Shown: positions 48,345 to 57,641, counted from the stretch's first letter. The stretch is DNA of 64,000 bases from Halomonas icarae (GCF_009901955.1 NZ_WUTS01000001.1:804939-868938), one strand, 5' to 3'. Notes: generated by a model from the letters alone, not told the origin. Program-made: numbers and translations.

Positions 48345-49526
48345 CTACTCACCTTCAATCCCGGTGATCGGCCGGATCGTCCCCCAGTGGCGGCAGCGGG
48401 GGCATTGCCAGTGCAGCTGGTCGCCGCTGAAGCCACAGCGCCGGCAGCGATGGCGAGGCAGCTTTGCGAGCAGCGTAGTGGTGTGCTGTTGCAGCAGTGC
48501 CAGCTGTTTCAGTGCCGTGCTGCTACCGTGTTGGCGATAGAGGTCGATCAGGTAATCGAGGGCGCCCAGGCTCGTTTCGCGATTGAGCTGCGTGCTGACA
48601 AGGTCGATGGCGGCCTCGGTGCCTCGGTGATGGCGAAGGGTCTCGGCCAGCAGAATGATGACGCTGGTATAGGGCGTTTTTTCCAACAGCCTTTGAAGGT
48701 GTGCGATCAGCCCCTCCTCGTCGTCGAGTAGTCGGTAGGCGTTGGCCAGAGGCTCGAGCAGGGAGGGGATAAAGGCCGAGTCCTGTTGGGGAATCCGCGA
48801 CAGCAGGGTAATTTCCTGTCGATAGTGCCCGGTATCGTGCTCCAGGGCGGCCAGCAGCAGGTTGGCGCGCACGCATTTCGGATCGATATTAAGGGCCTGC
48901 TTGAGATGGCGACGCGCCAGCACTGGGCTGGCATTGCCGCGTTCCTCTTCGGCCTGCTGGCAGAGCCAGTGCGCCGCGGTGCGGCGTAGCTCCTGGCTGT
49001 CGCGGAGTAGCTGTGGAGTGATAACCGCGAAGGCTTCCGACCACTCACCCTGGCGCTCGAAGAGGTCGCCCAGCAGTCGGCGTGCCGAGCGTGTCAGCTC
49101 GGCGTCCTGAGAGTCACGCAGGAGTCCCTTGAGGAGGCGCTCGGCGCGATCCAGCAGGCCCAGGGAGAGGAAGTCACGGGCCAGCTCCAGTTGCACACGC
49201 TCGCCTTGACTGCCTGTCAGGCTAGGGCGAGCGAGAAGATTCTGGTGGATCTTCATCGCTCGGTCGGCCTCACCTCGACTACGGAAGAGGTTGCCGAGAG
49301 TAATATGGGTGTCGATGGTCTCGCTGTTGACCTCCAGCGCCCCAACGAAGGTTTCGATGGCGCGGTCCTGCTGGTCGTTGAGCAGGTAGTTGAGGCCCAC
49401 GAAGTAATCCCGCGCCAGTCCTTGAGGAGGCGCGGGATTGATGGACTTGCGGCGTTCGCGACGTCCCAGCCACCAGCCGGTGGCGACGGCTGCCAACAGG
49501 AGGGTCAGCAGCAGCACATCGGGCAT
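48345..49526 (-). CDS. lapB: Lipopolysaccharide assembly protein LapB
   Basis: 393 residues; membrane-anchored regulator that targets LpxC for FtsH proteolysis and so balances LPS with phospholipid synthesis. One N-terminal transmembrane helix (about 3-20), about nine TPR repeats (GLNYLLNDQQDRAIETFVGA, NLFRSRGEADRAM ...), and a C-terminal rubredoxin-like metal site with two CxxC motifs (CRRCG, CPRCR). Follows lapA after one base. Confidence 0.94.
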   Translation of the reverse strand: MPDVLLLTLLLAAVATGWWLGRRERRKSINPAPPQGLARDYFVGLNYLLNDQQDRAIETFVGALEVNSETIDTHITLGNLFRSRGEADRAMKIHQNLLARPSLTGSQGERVQLELARDFLSLGLLDRAERLLKGLLRDSQDAELTRSARRLLGDLFERQGEWSEAFAVITPQLLRDSQELRRTAAHWLCQQAEEERGNASPVLARRHLKQALNIDPKCVRANLLLAALEHDTGHYRQEITLLSRIPQQDSAFIPSLLEPLANAYRLLDDEEGLIAHLQRLLEKTPYTSVIILLAETLRHHRGTEAAIDLVSTQLNRETSLGALDYLIDLYRQHGSSTALKQLALLQQHTTTLLAKLPRHRCRRCGFSGDQLHWQCPRCRHWGTIRPITGIEGE

Positions 49527-49527
49527 A

Positions 49528-49851
49528 TCAGGCGAGTTCCTTCAACTCCCGAGTCTCCTTGAGCTCCTGAACGCGCAGCTTGTCGAGCTCCTTGCGCTGT
49601 TGCTGGTTATGGCGTTGGGCGCGAGTCAGTAGCGCCCTCAGGCGCAGGTAGACACCGCTCATCGCCAGCATGCCGAGCAGCACACCCACAGCCAGTGAGG
49701 CCAGCAGCCATACCGATAACGAGGCGGGCGGCAGTTCAAGCCAGATCAGATTGAGCGGCAGAGCCTCACTGTTATTGACCGCGAACAGGATGCCGACCAG
49801 TAGAACCGCCAGCAGGATGATGGCCAGGATCAGGCCTTTGAGCCAACGCAT
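49528..49851 (-). CDS. lapA: LapA-family (DUF1049) membrane protein
   Basis: 107 residues, two transmembrane helices (about 5-27 and 42-66) and a basic coiled-coil tail. Family block LFAVNNSEALPLNLIWLELP. Usually co-operonic with lapB and thought to act with it in LPS control. 54 bases after ihfB. Confidence 0.9.
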   Translation of the reverse strand: MRWLKGLILAIILLAVLLVGILFAVNNSEALPLNLIWLELPPASLSVWLLASLAVGVLLGMLAMSGVYLRLRALLTRAQRHNQQQRKELDKLRVQELKETRELKELA

Positions 49852-49905
49852 GCGAAGTATCCCCTGTAGATGTAAGAATTGGGCCCTGAGAGCGCTGTGC
49901 CGGGT

Positions 49906-50202
49906 TTAGTAGCCCAGCTCGCGGCTGGCGTCCACCTGCTCGCGCAGCTCCTTGCCGGGTTTAAAGTGTGGCACGAACTTGCCGTCCAGCGCGACCGGTT
50001 CGCCGGTCTTGGGATTACGTCCGACGCGCGGTTCGCGGTAGTGCAGTGAAAAGCTGCCGAAGCCACGTATCTCGACGCGCCCCCCGGCTGCCAGCGTTTC
50101 GGTGATGTCGTCGAGAATCAGCCGAACCGCCGATTCCACTTCCTTGAGCGACAGCTCGGGCTGACGCATGGCGATCTGTTCGATCAGCTCGGACTTGGTC
50201 AT
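49906..50202 (-). CDS. ihfB: Integration host factor subunit beta
   Basis: 98 residues, DNA-bending architectural protein. [20 protein letters not shown], then [20 protein letters not shown] and the arm [20 protein letters not shown] with the intercalating Pro, as in IHF-beta. First gene of ihfB-lapA-lapB. In most relatives rpsA lies just upstream; here the upstream neighbour is the divergent sdhE. Confidence 0.96.
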   Translation of the reverse strand: MTKSELIEQIAMRQPELSLKEVESAVRLILDDITETLAAGGRVEIRGFGSFSLHYREPRVGRNPKTGEPVALDGKFVPHFKPGKELREQVDASRELGY

Positions 50203-50381
50203 CTTCGATCTCCATTGGCGGCGCGGCTGTTATTTTCCTCCAAGCATACTCGGCAAAGCGAGACAAAACAACGCACTACGCCCATGGGTAGAGTCCCGCA
50301 TCCCTGACCGGCGTCAGCTGTGCCGAGGCGCGGCCTCGGGTATACTGTCCAGACATCCCCAAGGCAAAGTCGAGGTCGACC

Positions 50382-50675
50382 TTGAACGAACCATCAAGCC
50401 CCGAGGCGGCACAGCGCAAGCGACTCTATTGGCACTCGCGTCGCGGCATGTGGGAGCTGGATCTGCTGCTGGTACCCTTCCTGGAACAGCGCTATGACGC
50501 CCTCGATTCCGCCGACCAGGCGGCCTTCCGTGAGCTGATCGACGAGGAGGATCAGGACCTGTTCCTGTGGCTGATGCGTCGCGAGCTGCCTCAGGAGCCG
50601 GTGCGTCGACGTATCGTCCAGATGATCATCGAGCATGCCGAGAGCGCCGATAGCGTGTCGCATCGACCGGTCTAG
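50382..50675 (+). CDS. sdhE: FAD assembly factor SdhE
   Basis: 97 residues; promotes covalent flavinylation of succinate dehydrogenase. The RGxxE signature is in SRRGMWELD and the rest (DEEDQDLFLWLMRRELPQEP) fits. The start must be TTG 50382, with GAGG six bases ahead; there is no ATG before the conserved core. A -10 TATACT is at 50341-50346. Overlaps ygfX by 41 bases. Confidence 0.93.
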   Translation: MNEPSSPEAAQRKRLYWHSRRGMWELDLLLVPFLEQRYDALDSADQAAFRELIDEEDQDLFLWLMRRELPQEPVRRRIVQMIIEHAESADSVSHRPV

Positions 50676-51030
50676 GCTGGCGTTGCTGGCGCATCTCCTG
50701 CCGACCGCTGCAGTGGTCGGCCTCCTCGCCAGCGTGCTGCCTCCGTGGTTGTGGTTGCCGGTTGCCCTCTGCCTGGTCGTCATCACGGTAGGGGTTGTGC
50801 GTCACCACCCCCGAGGTGAGTTGAGTGCGCAGGCGCTGCCCGGCGGGGAGGTGCAGTGGCGATGGCTGGAAGCCGGGGTGTCCGTCCCGCAGCCGGTCAG
50901 GCTGCACTGCGACTATCTGGGTCCCTGGCTGATCGGGCTTAGACTGAATGGCCGACGGCTGTGGCTATGGCCGGACAGCTGTTCGTCATTTGATCATCGA
51001 GAGTTACGCCGCTTCCTGATCCGTCACTAG
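50635..51030 (+). CDS. ygfX: YgfX (CptA) family membrane protein
   Basis: 131 residues, two N-terminal transmembrane helices (about 18-60) and a soluble part ending with the family pattern LWLWPDSCSSFDHRELRRFL. In E. coli YgfX interacts with MreB and FtsZ and was proposed as a toxin neutralised by YgfY/SdhE, a claim that is debated. Position immediately after sdhE is conserved. The 87 bases to nadB contain GC-rich inverted repeats but no clear terminator. Confidence 0.85.
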   Translation: MPRAPIACRIDRSRLALLAHLLPTAAVVGLLASVLPPWLWLPVALCLVVITVGVVRHHPRGELSAQALPGGEVQWRWLEAGVSVPQPVRLHCDYLGPWLIGLRLNGRRLWLWPDSCSSFDHRELRRFLIRH

Positions 51031-51117
51031 GCCACTCCAGGCCGGGGGCACGAGATGGGGGCGCGACTCACGAAGGGGGCGCGTACATACACGTGCCCCA
51101 CGCCCCCACCGGACTGC

Positions 51118-52698
51118 TTAGCCGAGTTCGGCCAGTCGTACCCGCGAGGGGCGAGGATGATGGTCGGCGTGATGTGGGCAGTCCGGGTTGTAATGCAGGC
51201 CTCGGGACTCGCGCCGTCTCTGGGCGCTGGCCACGGTCAAGCGTGCCAGGCGCAGCGCGTGCCACAGGCTCGAGAGCTCGATGCCCGGCTGGCCATGCTG
51301 CCGGATGACCGGTGAGACCTCCTGCTGTAACTCGGCCAGCGCTTCGGCGGCCTTGAGCAGCTCGGTGTCGTGGCGGACGATGGCCACTCGGGCGCTCATC
51401 AGGACGCGCATTCGCTCGCGCCATTCGGCGAGTTGGACCGGTGGTGGCGTGGCCTCGATGACGGTCGAGCGGTTGACGGCGTCCGTGTGAGGCGCGCGAG
51501 ACGCATCACGCAGAGCGACGGCGCAGCTGCGTGCATACACAAGGCACTCCAGTAATGAGTTGCTGGCCATGCGGTTGGCGCCGTGCAGGCCTGTGCAGGC
51601 GACTTCCCCTATTGCATAAAGGTGCTCGATATCACTGGCACCGTAGCGATCCGTGGCCACGCCACCGCAGCTGTAGTGGGCCGCCGGAACCACCGGGATC
51701 GGAGCGTTCACGATATCGATGCCGCGCTCGGCGCAGTGGCGGTGGATGGTGGGGAAGTGCTCGCGGATCGCCGCTTCGCCCAGATGCCGAATGTCCAGGA
51801 AGACATGGTCGCTGGCGGTGCGCTGCATCTCGCTGTCGATGGCTCGAGCCACCACGTCTCGTGGGGCCAGTTCGGCGCGTGAGTCGATACCCGGCATGAA
51901 GCGCTCACCATGAATATTGAGCAGTTTCCCGCCCTCGCCGCGTACCGCCTCGCTGATCAGGAAGGGCGCCCCCTCCGGATCATGCAGGCAGGTTGGGTGA
52001 AATTGCTGGAACTCCAGGTTCATCAGCGTTGCGCCCAGCTCGGCGGCCATCAGCATGCCTTCGCCACTGGCCGGCATGGGGCTGGTGGTGTATCGATAGA
52101 GACCACTGGCGCCGCCGGTGGCCAGTACGGTGTCGTGAGCCGACAGGTCGAGCCGCCGCCCGGCGCTGTTCAGGCAGCGCGCGCCGCGGCAGCGGCCGGC
52201 GCTATCCTGGAGCAGTCCGACAGCGGTGAGGTCGTCGCGAACCTGGATTCGGGGGTGTGCCACGACATGAGCCTTGAGGGTGGCCATCACCGCTCGACCG
52301 GTAGCATCGGCCGCATGGATAATGCGTCGCGCGCCGTGTCCGCCTTCGCGAGTGAGGTGGTAGGGGTAGTCGGCCCCCGGGCTGGTGTCGCGTGTAAAGG
52401 GCACGCCGAGGTTGAGCAGCCACTCGATGGCTTCCGGCCCCTGCTCTACGGTGAAGCGCACTGCAGCCTCATCGCAAAGTCCGTCGCCCGCCACCAGTGT
52501 GTCCTGGACATGGGCCTCGAGATTATCGCTAGGGGAGAGAACGGCGGCGATGCCACCCTGGGCCCAGCGGCTGGAGCCGAGGTCGTCACTCGCCGGACGC
52601 AGCAGCGTGACGGCGCGTTGATCGGCAATTTCTAAGGCGAGTACCAAGCCGGCGACACCGCCGCCGATGATCAGCACATCATGGTTGCCGTGGGGCAT
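51118..52698 (-). CDS. nadB: L-aspartate oxidase
   Basis: FAD enzyme that oxidises L-aspartate to iminoaspartate, first step of de novo NAD synthesis. 526 residues. Motifs: FAD GGGVAGLVLALEIA, SRWAQGGIAAVL, active-site HTREGGHGARR-type sequence HLTREGGHGARRI, and ATGGASGLYRYTTSP; the C-terminal helical domain ends with the RRRESRGLHYNPDCP block. Overlaps the upstream FUSC gene by 20 bases. Confidence 0.95.
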   Translation of the reverse strand: MPHGNHDVLIIGGGVAGLVLALEIADQRAVTLLRPASDDLGSSRWAQGGIAAVLSPSDNLEAHVQDTLVAGDGLCDEAAVRFTVEQGPEAIEWLLNLGVPFTRDTSPGADYPYHLTREGGHGARRIIHAADATGRAVMATLKAHVVAHPRIQVRDDLTAVGLLQDSAGRCRGARCLNSAGRRLDLSAHDTVLATGGASGLYRYTTSPMPASGEGMLMAAELGATLMNLEFQQFHPTCLHDPEGAPFLISEAVRGEGGKLLNIHGERFMPGIDSRAELAPRDVVARAIDSEMQRTASDHVFLDIRHLGEAAIREHFPTIHRHCAERGIDIVNAPIPVVPAAHYSCGGVATDRYGASDIEHLYAIGEVACTGLHGANRMASNSLLECLVYARSCAVALRDASRAPHTDAVNRSTVIEATPPPVQLAEWRERMRVLMSARVAIVRHDTELLKAAEALAELQQEVSPVIRQHGQPGIELSSLWHALRLARLTVASAQRRRESRGLHYNPDCPHHADHHPRPSRVRLAELG

Positions 52699-53824
52699 CT
52701 TGCGCTCCTCTGTCGGGCGTGGCGGTATGGCGGCGAGCCCACTTTCGCCCGGAGGCGCGACGCAGACGCTGGCTAGGCAGTCGCGTCAGTCCGCCCAGGC
52801 GCGTGACCAGCGCCTCGGTCAGCCGGGCCAGTTCACGATTCAGCCACAGGTAGCCACTGGGGCTGAACAGGGCGCGTCCCTCTGGGCTGACCGCGGTGGT
52901 GGCCAGTGGGGCGTGACGTTGCAGGTCGAACTGACTGATCTCGACGTCGATGGACTGGCCGGTGCGTACCTGGTAGGCCAGGGTGCCGAGCTCCCTGGAG
53001 AGTCGGTGTTGTTCATCGCGTAACCCTTCCATCGCCTCGATACGGTCGTGGCCGGCTCGTGTGTTCCAGTGGGTCTCGAGCAGTAGCTCGATGGTCGAGA
53101 GCATGCGTCGCTGTAGGGAGATGACGTCATCCAGCTCGTTTCGACTCAGTCGACGTTCACGATGGATGGCATCGACCAGGCCGCGCTGCTTGACCAGCGC
53201 CGAACTGGTCGCCTTGAGCAGGGCCTGGGTGTCAATATCCAGGGCGGCCGTGGCGGTGGTGTGGGCATGAAACAGGCGCGCCAGGCGGTCGAGATTCTCC
53301 GCCAGCATGAAACGCAATAGGTCGGTGGCCTTCTGGGGCAGGATCAGCATGGTGGTGGTAATGCCGACCAGGGTGCCAAGCAGTACATTGAAGGCTCGCC
53401 ACAGGCCCACATCCAGAGCATGGTTGCCGTCGCCGGCCACCAGCAGCAGGCTGATGGCGAACATCAGGCCGCTGTAGCCGTGGCGATTGCCGAAGGTGAG
53501 CCAGGTGGCGACACCGATGGCGGTCAGGCTGCCGGCCGGGATCAGCGGCGTCAGGTCGCCGGGGAGCAGGATCAGCAGCAGTCCGCTGGCCGCGCCAAGC
53601 AGGGTGCCGAGCAGTCGTTGGCGGCCCTTGTCGAGCACGCCACCGATATGCGGCAGGTTGCCCATTACCATGACGGTGCTCACCAGCGCCCAACCGGAGT
53701 GAGGGATCGTCAGAAAATGGGTGAGCAGGAACGAGGCTGTCAGCGCCAGCATGACACGCAGCACGTGCAGTCGGCGACGATAGCGATAGGTGAAGAAGGG
53801 GTCGCGCAGGGGCGGCAGGTTCAT
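52679..53824 (-). CDS. FUSC-family membrane protein (aromatic acid exporter-like)
   Basis: 381 residues from ATG 53824 (MNLPPLRDPFFTYRYRRRLH). Six predicted helices in the N-terminal half, with the family block WALVSTVMVMGNLPHIGGVL followed by KGRQRLLGTLLGAASGL; the C-terminal half is a cytoplasmic, coiled-coil-rich part. FUSC proteins (YccS, AaeB) export organic acids or are uncharacterised. It reads into nadB with a 20-base overlap. Confidence 0.83.
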   Translation of the reverse strand: MNLPPLRDPFFTYRYRRRLHVLRVMLALTASFLLTHFLTIPHSGWALVSTVMVMGNLPHIGGVLDKGRQRLLGTLLGAASGLLLILLPGDLTPLIPAGSLTAIGVATWLTFGNRHGYSGLMFAISLLLVAGDGNHALDVGLWRAFNVLLGTLVGITTTMLILPQKATDLLRFMLAENLDRLARLFHAHTTATAALDIDTQALLKATSSALVKQRGLVDAIHRERRLSRNELDDVISLQRRMLSTIELLLETHWNTRAGHDRIEAMEGLRDEQHRLSRELGTLAYQVRTGQSIDVEISQFDLQRHAPLATTAVSPEGRALFSPSGYLWLNRELARLTEALVTRLGGLTRLPSQRLRRASGRKWARRHTATPDRGAQDAPRQP

Positions 53825-53870
53825 CGAAGATTGCCCCGCAGGGGGTCTGTCTGGCCCATCAGCGATTGCT

Positions 53871-53957
53871 TGGTGCCCGGAGCCGGGCTCGAACCGGCAC
53901 GGTGTCGCCACCGAGGGATTTTAAGTCCCTTGCGTCTACCAATTTCGCCATCCGGGC
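53871..53957 (-). tRNA. tRNA-Leu (anticodon TAA)
   Basis: 87 bases including the encoded CCA. Acceptor GCCCGGA pairs TCCGGGC; D-loop GGCGAAATTGGTAGACGC; anticodon loop CTTAAAA; long class II variable arm (CGGTGGCGACACCG); T-loop GGTTCGAGCC. Last of three tRNAs behind pgsA, the gammaproteobacterial glyW-cysT-leuZ order. Confidence 0.97.
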
Positions 53958-53993
53958 GGCACGGTGTCGGGCAGTACAGGAGAAATAGGGGAG

Positions 53994-54067
53994 TGGAGGC
54001 TGGAGTCGGAATCGAACCGGCGTACACGGAGTTGCAGTCCGCTGCATGACCACTCTGCCATCCAGCC
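53994..54067 (-). tRNA. tRNA-Cys (anticodon GCA)
   Basis: 74 bases with encoded CCA. Acceptor GGCTGGA / TCCAGCC; anticodon stem-loop CGGACTGCAACTCCG; T-arm GCCGGTTCGATTCCGAC. Middle gene of the tRNA cluster. Confidence 0.97.
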
Positions 54068-54092
54068 TCATGAGTCGGGCCATTCCTAAGAA

Positions 54093-54167
54093 TGGAGCGG
54101 GAAAGGAGATTCGAACTCCCGACCCTCGCCTTGGCAAGGCGATGCTCTACCACTGAGCTATTCCCGC
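54093..54167 (-). tRNA. tRNA-Gly (anticodon GCC)
   Basis: 75 bases with encoded CCA. Acceptor GCGGGAA / TTCCCGC; D-loop AGCTCAGTGGTAGAGC; anticodon stem-loop CGCCTTGCCAAGGCG; T-loop GAGTTCGAATCTC. First gene of the cluster, behind its own promoter. Confidence 0.97.
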
Positions 54168-54182
54168 CTGACTCGAGAACGT

Positions 54183-54210
54183 ATTATACGGATAAGCCGG
54201 TGACAGTCAA
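54183..54210 (-). promoter_or_regulatory. Promoter of the tRNA Gly-Cys-Leu operon
   Basis: Minus strand TTGACT (54210-54205), 16-base spacer, perfect TATAAT (54188-54183), about 15 bases before the tRNA-Gly 5' end. Confidence 0.8.
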
Positions 54211-54245
54211 GCCTTTTCCTCTCTTCCCTACGTTTCCCCTCTTTC

Positions 54246-54794
54246 CTACATGGAACGCCTGAGATGCGGCCAGGCTGCGCGCAGATAGAGCGCCATCGAC
54301 CAGAGTGTCAGCACGGCCGCTGCATAGAGAGTCACCACGGCGAGCATGGCAACAGGCGTGCCGGGGGCGAAGGCCAGCAGCAGGAAGATGGCAACCATCT
54401 GCAGGGTGGTCTTCAACTTGCCGATCCACGACACCGCCACGCTGCCCCGCTTGCCCATCTCTGCCATCCACTCGCGCAGCGCGGAGATCACGATTTCGCG
54501 TCCGATGATTACCAGCGCAGGGAGGGTCAGCCAGACTGCGTCATAGCGCTCGATCATCAGCGCCAGCGCCACCGCCACCATCAGCTTGTCGGCTACCGGG
54601 TCGAGGAAGGCGCCGAACGGTGTGGCCTGGTTCCAGCGTCTGGCCAGATAGCCGTCCAGCCAGTCGGTCACCGAGGCCAGGGCGAAGAGCGCGGCCGCCA
54701 GGGGCATGCTCCAGGAGAGTGGCAGATAGAACAGCACTACCAGCAGCGGGATGAAAGCGATACGGGCCAGGGTAAGGATATTCGGAATGTTCAT
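54246..54794 (-). CDS. pgsA: CDP-diacylglycerol--glycerol-3-phosphate 3-phosphatidyltransferase
   Basis: 182 residues, four to six helices. Makes phosphatidylglycerol phosphate. The CDP-alcohol phosphotransferase signature [11 protein letters not shown] ... [13 protein letters not shown] (D-x2-D-G-x2-A-R-x8-G-x3-D-x3-D) is complete. Conserved position between uvrC and the tRNA genes. Confidence 0.95.
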   Translation of the reverse strand: MNIPNILTLARIAFIPLLVVLFYLPLSWSMPLAAALFALASVTDWLDGYLARRWNQATPFGAFLDPVADKLMVAVALALMIERYDAVWLTLPALVIIGREIVISALREWMAEMGKRGSVAVSWIGKLKTTLQMVAIFLLLAFAPGTPVAMLAVVTLYAAAVLTLWSMALYLRAAWPHLRRSM

Positions 54795-54863
54795 CGCGCG
54801 AAGCTGTCCTTGCCGGTGAGAGGGGCGTTAAGCGTTGGCGTATTCTATCCCCCTTGGCGAGCA

Positions 54864-56678
54864 TCATCCATGCAGAGCTTGATGGATCGTCTCGGCCAGG
54901 GTGGCGCTGATGCCAGGCACACGGGCCAGCTCGTCACGCGTCGCCTGCTTGACCCCCTGCAGTCCGCCGAAGAAGCGCAGCAGCTCGCGCCGGCGCTTGG
55001 GGCCCACGCCGGGGATGCCTTCGAGTGTCGAGGTGCGGCGCTGCTTGTCTCGTCGTGTGCGGTGACCGGTGATGGCGAACCGGTGCGACTCATCGCGAAT
55101 ATGCTGAATCAGGTGAAGGGCAGGGGATGAGGGTTCCAGGTTCAGCGTCCTGTCCACGGTTTCCAGGAAGAGTGTTTCCAGACCCGCCTTGCGGGTAGTG
55201 CCCTTGGCCACGCCGAGAAGCGCCACGCCGATGACTCCCAGCGACGCCAGTACCTCGCGGGCCATGTTGAGCTGCCCCTTGCCGCCATCCACGACGAGCA
55301 CATCTGGCGTCTGCCCTTCGCCATCTTTCAGGCGACGAAAGCGACGGGTGAGCGCCTGCTGCATGGCCGCGTAGTCATCACCCGCCGCCACTCCTTCGAT
55401 ATTGAAACGACGATAGTCCGACTTGCGTGGACCGTTTTCGTCAAACACCACGCAGGAGGCGACCGTGGCCTCGCCATGACTGTGACTGATATCGAAGCAC
55501 TCGAGCCGTGCCGGCGCTTCTGCCATGCCCAGGGCGTCGCGCAGTGCATCGAAACGTTGCGCAAGCTGGTTGTGATTGGCCAGCTGGGCGGCCAGCTGCT
55601 GTTCGGCGTTGGTGAGAGCCAGCTCCTTCCACTGGGCGCGATGCCCGCGCACCTGATCGGTCAGCCGCACTCGGCGGCCGGCCTTTTCGGCCAGCGCCTG
55701 GACGATCAGCTCGGCGTCCGTAACGGCGTGACTGGTGATCACCTCCCGAGGGATCTCCCGGGCCTGGCCCAGATAGTACTGGCTGATGAAGTCGCCCAGC
55801 AGCGCTTCTTCCGGCAGGTCGAGGCCATTGGCGGGGGCGTGATGGCGCGCCCCCAGCAGCCTCCCCTGGCGGATGGCCAGTACCGAGATGCATAGCGCTC
55901 CGGGGCGGCTGGCCAGCGCGAAGGCGTCGGCGTCGCCATCGCCGGTATCCACAAACTGGCGTTGCTGCAGTTGCCGCAGCTGCTGGATCTGATCGCGCAG
56001 GCGGGCCGCCTCCTCGAAGGCCAGTTCACGGCTGGCGGCTTCCATCGCGGCGGTGAGCTCCCGGGTAACCTGTTCGCTCTTGCCTTCCAGGCACTGCACG
56101 GCGTGCTCCAGATCGCGGCGATAGTCGGCCTCGGAGATGTATCCCACGCAGGGTGCGCTGCAGCGATCGATCTGGTACTGCAGGCAGGGTCGCGAGCGGT
56201 GGGCGAAGACGCTGTCCTCGCAGTTGCGGATGCGGAATATCTTCTGCATCAGCGAGAGACTGTCGCGCACCGCGTGGCTGCTGGGGTAGGGGCCGAGATA
56301 GCACCCGTCATCTCGGCGCTGACGAACCCGCTTGTACTCCAGCGCCGGAAAGGGGTGGCGGTCTGTGACAAAGATGAAGGGGTAGGACTTGTCGTCGCGC
56401 AGCAGGATGTTGTAGGGCGGCCGCAGCTCCTTGATCAGGGTCTGCTCGAGCAGCAAGGCCTCTGTCTCGCTGTTGGTCACCGTGACCTGGATATCGGCGA
56501 TACGCGCTACCAGTGCCTGGGTCTTGGCGTTCAGTGCACCACGGAAATAGCTGGCGAGCCGCGCCTTGAGGCGGCGCGCCTTGCCAATATAGAGCGTCTC
56601 GCCGCCCTGGTCGAACATGCGATAGACACCGGGGGCCTCGCTGACGCTGGCCAGGAAGTGGCGATGGTCAAAGGTCAT
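54864..56678 (-). CDS. uvrC: Excinuclease ABC subunit C
   Basis: 604 residues; makes both incisions in nucleotide excision repair. N-terminal GIY-YIG nuclease (GVYRMFDQGGETLYIGKARR), cysteine-bearing middle part, UVR motif region (EAARLRDQIQQLRQLQQRQF), RNase H-like C-terminal nuclease (LECFDISHSHGEATVASCVV) and final helix-hairpin-helix pair. Ten bases behind gacA, probably one transcript. Confidence 0.96.
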   Translation of the reverse strand: MTFDHRHFLASVSEAPGVYRMFDQGGETLYIGKARRLKARLASYFRGALNAKTQALVARIADIQVTVTNSETEALLLEQTLIKELRPPYNILLRDDKSYPFIFVTDRHPFPALEYKRVRQRRDDGCYLGPYPSSHAVRDSLSLMQKIFRIRNCEDSVFAHRSRPCLQYQIDRCSAPCVGYISEADYRRDLEHAVQCLEGKSEQVTRELTAAMEAASRELAFEEAARLRDQIQQLRQLQQRQFVDTGDGDADAFALASRPGALCISVLAIRQGRLLGARHHAPANGLDLPEEALLGDFISQYYLGQAREIPREVITSHAVTDAELIVQALAEKAGRRVRLTDQVRGHRAQWKELALTNAEQQLAAQLANHNQLAQRFDALRDALGMAEAPARLECFDISHSHGEATVASCVVFDENGPRKSDYRRFNIEGVAAGDDYAAMQQALTRRFRRLKDGEGQTPDVLVVDGGKGQLNMAREVLASLGVIGVALLGVAKGTTRKAGLETLFLETVDRTLNLEPSSPALHLIQHIRDESHRFAITGHRTRRDKQRRTSTLEGIPGVGPKRRRELLRFFGGLQGVKQATRDELARVPGISATLAETIHQALHG

Positions 56679-56687
56679 CTGGCGAGG

Positions 56688-57335
56688 TTACTGCATGGTG
56701 GAGAAGCCTTCCACCAACCCATGGCGCAGGCCCAGGTGGGTGAGCTCGACGTCGGACTTGACGCCCAGCTTCTCGAAGATGCGGTAGCGGTAGGTGTTGA
56801 CCGTCTTGGTGCTGAGAAACAGTCGGTCCGAGATGTCGGCGACCTTCTGGCAGTTGATGATCATCATCGCCACCTGCATCTCCCTGGAGGTGAGCTCATC
56901 GAAGGGGTTCTCGGGTGAGTCGATCCGCGACAACACCAGACGCTGGGCGACGTCCGGGCTGACATAACGTTGCCCCTGGAAGACCTCGCGGATGGCACCA
57001 ACCATCTCCTCGTGCTGGGAGCCCTTGCTGACAAGGCCTCGAGCGCCGGCGTCCAGCAGTCGCTGGGCGAAGCTGTCCTCCAGCCAGGCGGTCAGTACCA
57101 GGACACGGGTGTCAGGGAGGGCTCGGGTGATCTTGCGCGTGGCTTCGAGACCACCGATACCTGGCATGCGGATATCCATCAACACCACGTCAGGCTTGAG
57201 GCGCCGTGCCTGGGCAATGGCCTCCTCACCACTGGCCGCCTCGCCGATGACCCGCAGGTCCCTCTCGGTGTTCAGCAGGTGAGCAAGACTGGTTCTTATC
57301 AGGTGGTGGTCATCGGCAATGAGTACCTTGATCAA
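56688..57335 (-). CDS. gacA: Response regulator GacA/UvrY/SirA
   Basis: 215 residues. Receiver domain with phospho-acceptor Asp54 (VVLMDIRMPG) and acidic pocket ADDHHLIR; LuxR-type HTH at about 147-205 (LTSREMQVAMMIINCQKVAD, LFLSTKTVNTYRYRIFEKLG). Activates small RNAs of the Rsm/Csr system when phosphorylated by GacS/BarA, controlling secondary metabolism and stress. The start is TTG 57335 with AGGAG nine bases ahead; no ATG fits. A TTG start is also described for pseudomonad gacA. Next to uvrC as in relatives. Confidence 0.93.
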   Translation of the reverse strand: MIKVLIADDHHLIRTSLAHLLNTERDLRVIGEAASGEEAIAQARRLKPDVVLMDIRMPGIGGLEATRKITRALPDTRVLVLTAWLEDSFAQRLLDAGARGLVSKGSQHEEMVGAIREVFQGQRYVSPDVAQRLVLSRIDSPENPFDELTSREMQVAMMIINCQKVADISDRLFLSTKTVNTYRYRIFEKLGVKSDVELTHLGLRHGLVEGFSTMQ

Positions 57336-57487
57336 TTGAATTCGCTCCTGAGCGACTCGACGGCAGCAGACCGGCTCATCGCATGATGTAAGGGTAACCG
57401 TTGGCGACTAGCGTGGCATACGTGAAGGAGTAGAGGAAAGACTACTTAGGTTGCTATACAAAGCGACATGCAAATAGAAAAAAAGAG

Positions 57488-57516
57488 TTGACGGTGGTCT
57501 CATGTCACCGTATTAT
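57488..57516 (+). promoter_or_regulatory. Promoter of tRNA-Ala
   Basis: TTGACG (57488-57493), 17-base spacer, TATTAT (57511-57516), followed by the GC-rich stretch CTGCCCCG that is typical of stringently controlled promoters. The gacA-tRNA gap holds nothing else recognised. Confidence 0.8.
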
Positions 57517-57547
57517 CTGCCCCGTTCTCGCAACGGCGAGACAGCGT

Positions 57548-57623
57548 GGGGCCTTAGCTCAGCTGGGAGAGCGCAACACTGGCAGTGTTGAGGTCAGCGG
57601 TTCGATCCCGCTAGGCTCCACCA
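57548..57623 (+). tRNA. tRNA-Ala (anticodon GGC)
   Basis: 76 bases with encoded CCA. Acceptor GGGGCCT / AGGCTCC (one G-T pair); D-loop AGCTCAGCTGGGAGAGC; anticodon stem-loop CAACACTGGCAGTGTTG; T-loop GGTTCGATCC. Single gene with promoter and terminator. Confidence 0.97.
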
Positions 57624-57641
57624 ACAGGATTCAACGGATTA

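Noticed and set aside
53420..54049. 209-residue plus-strand ORF crossing two tRNA genes
   Set aside because: Antisense to FUSC and tRNA genes; no family similarity.
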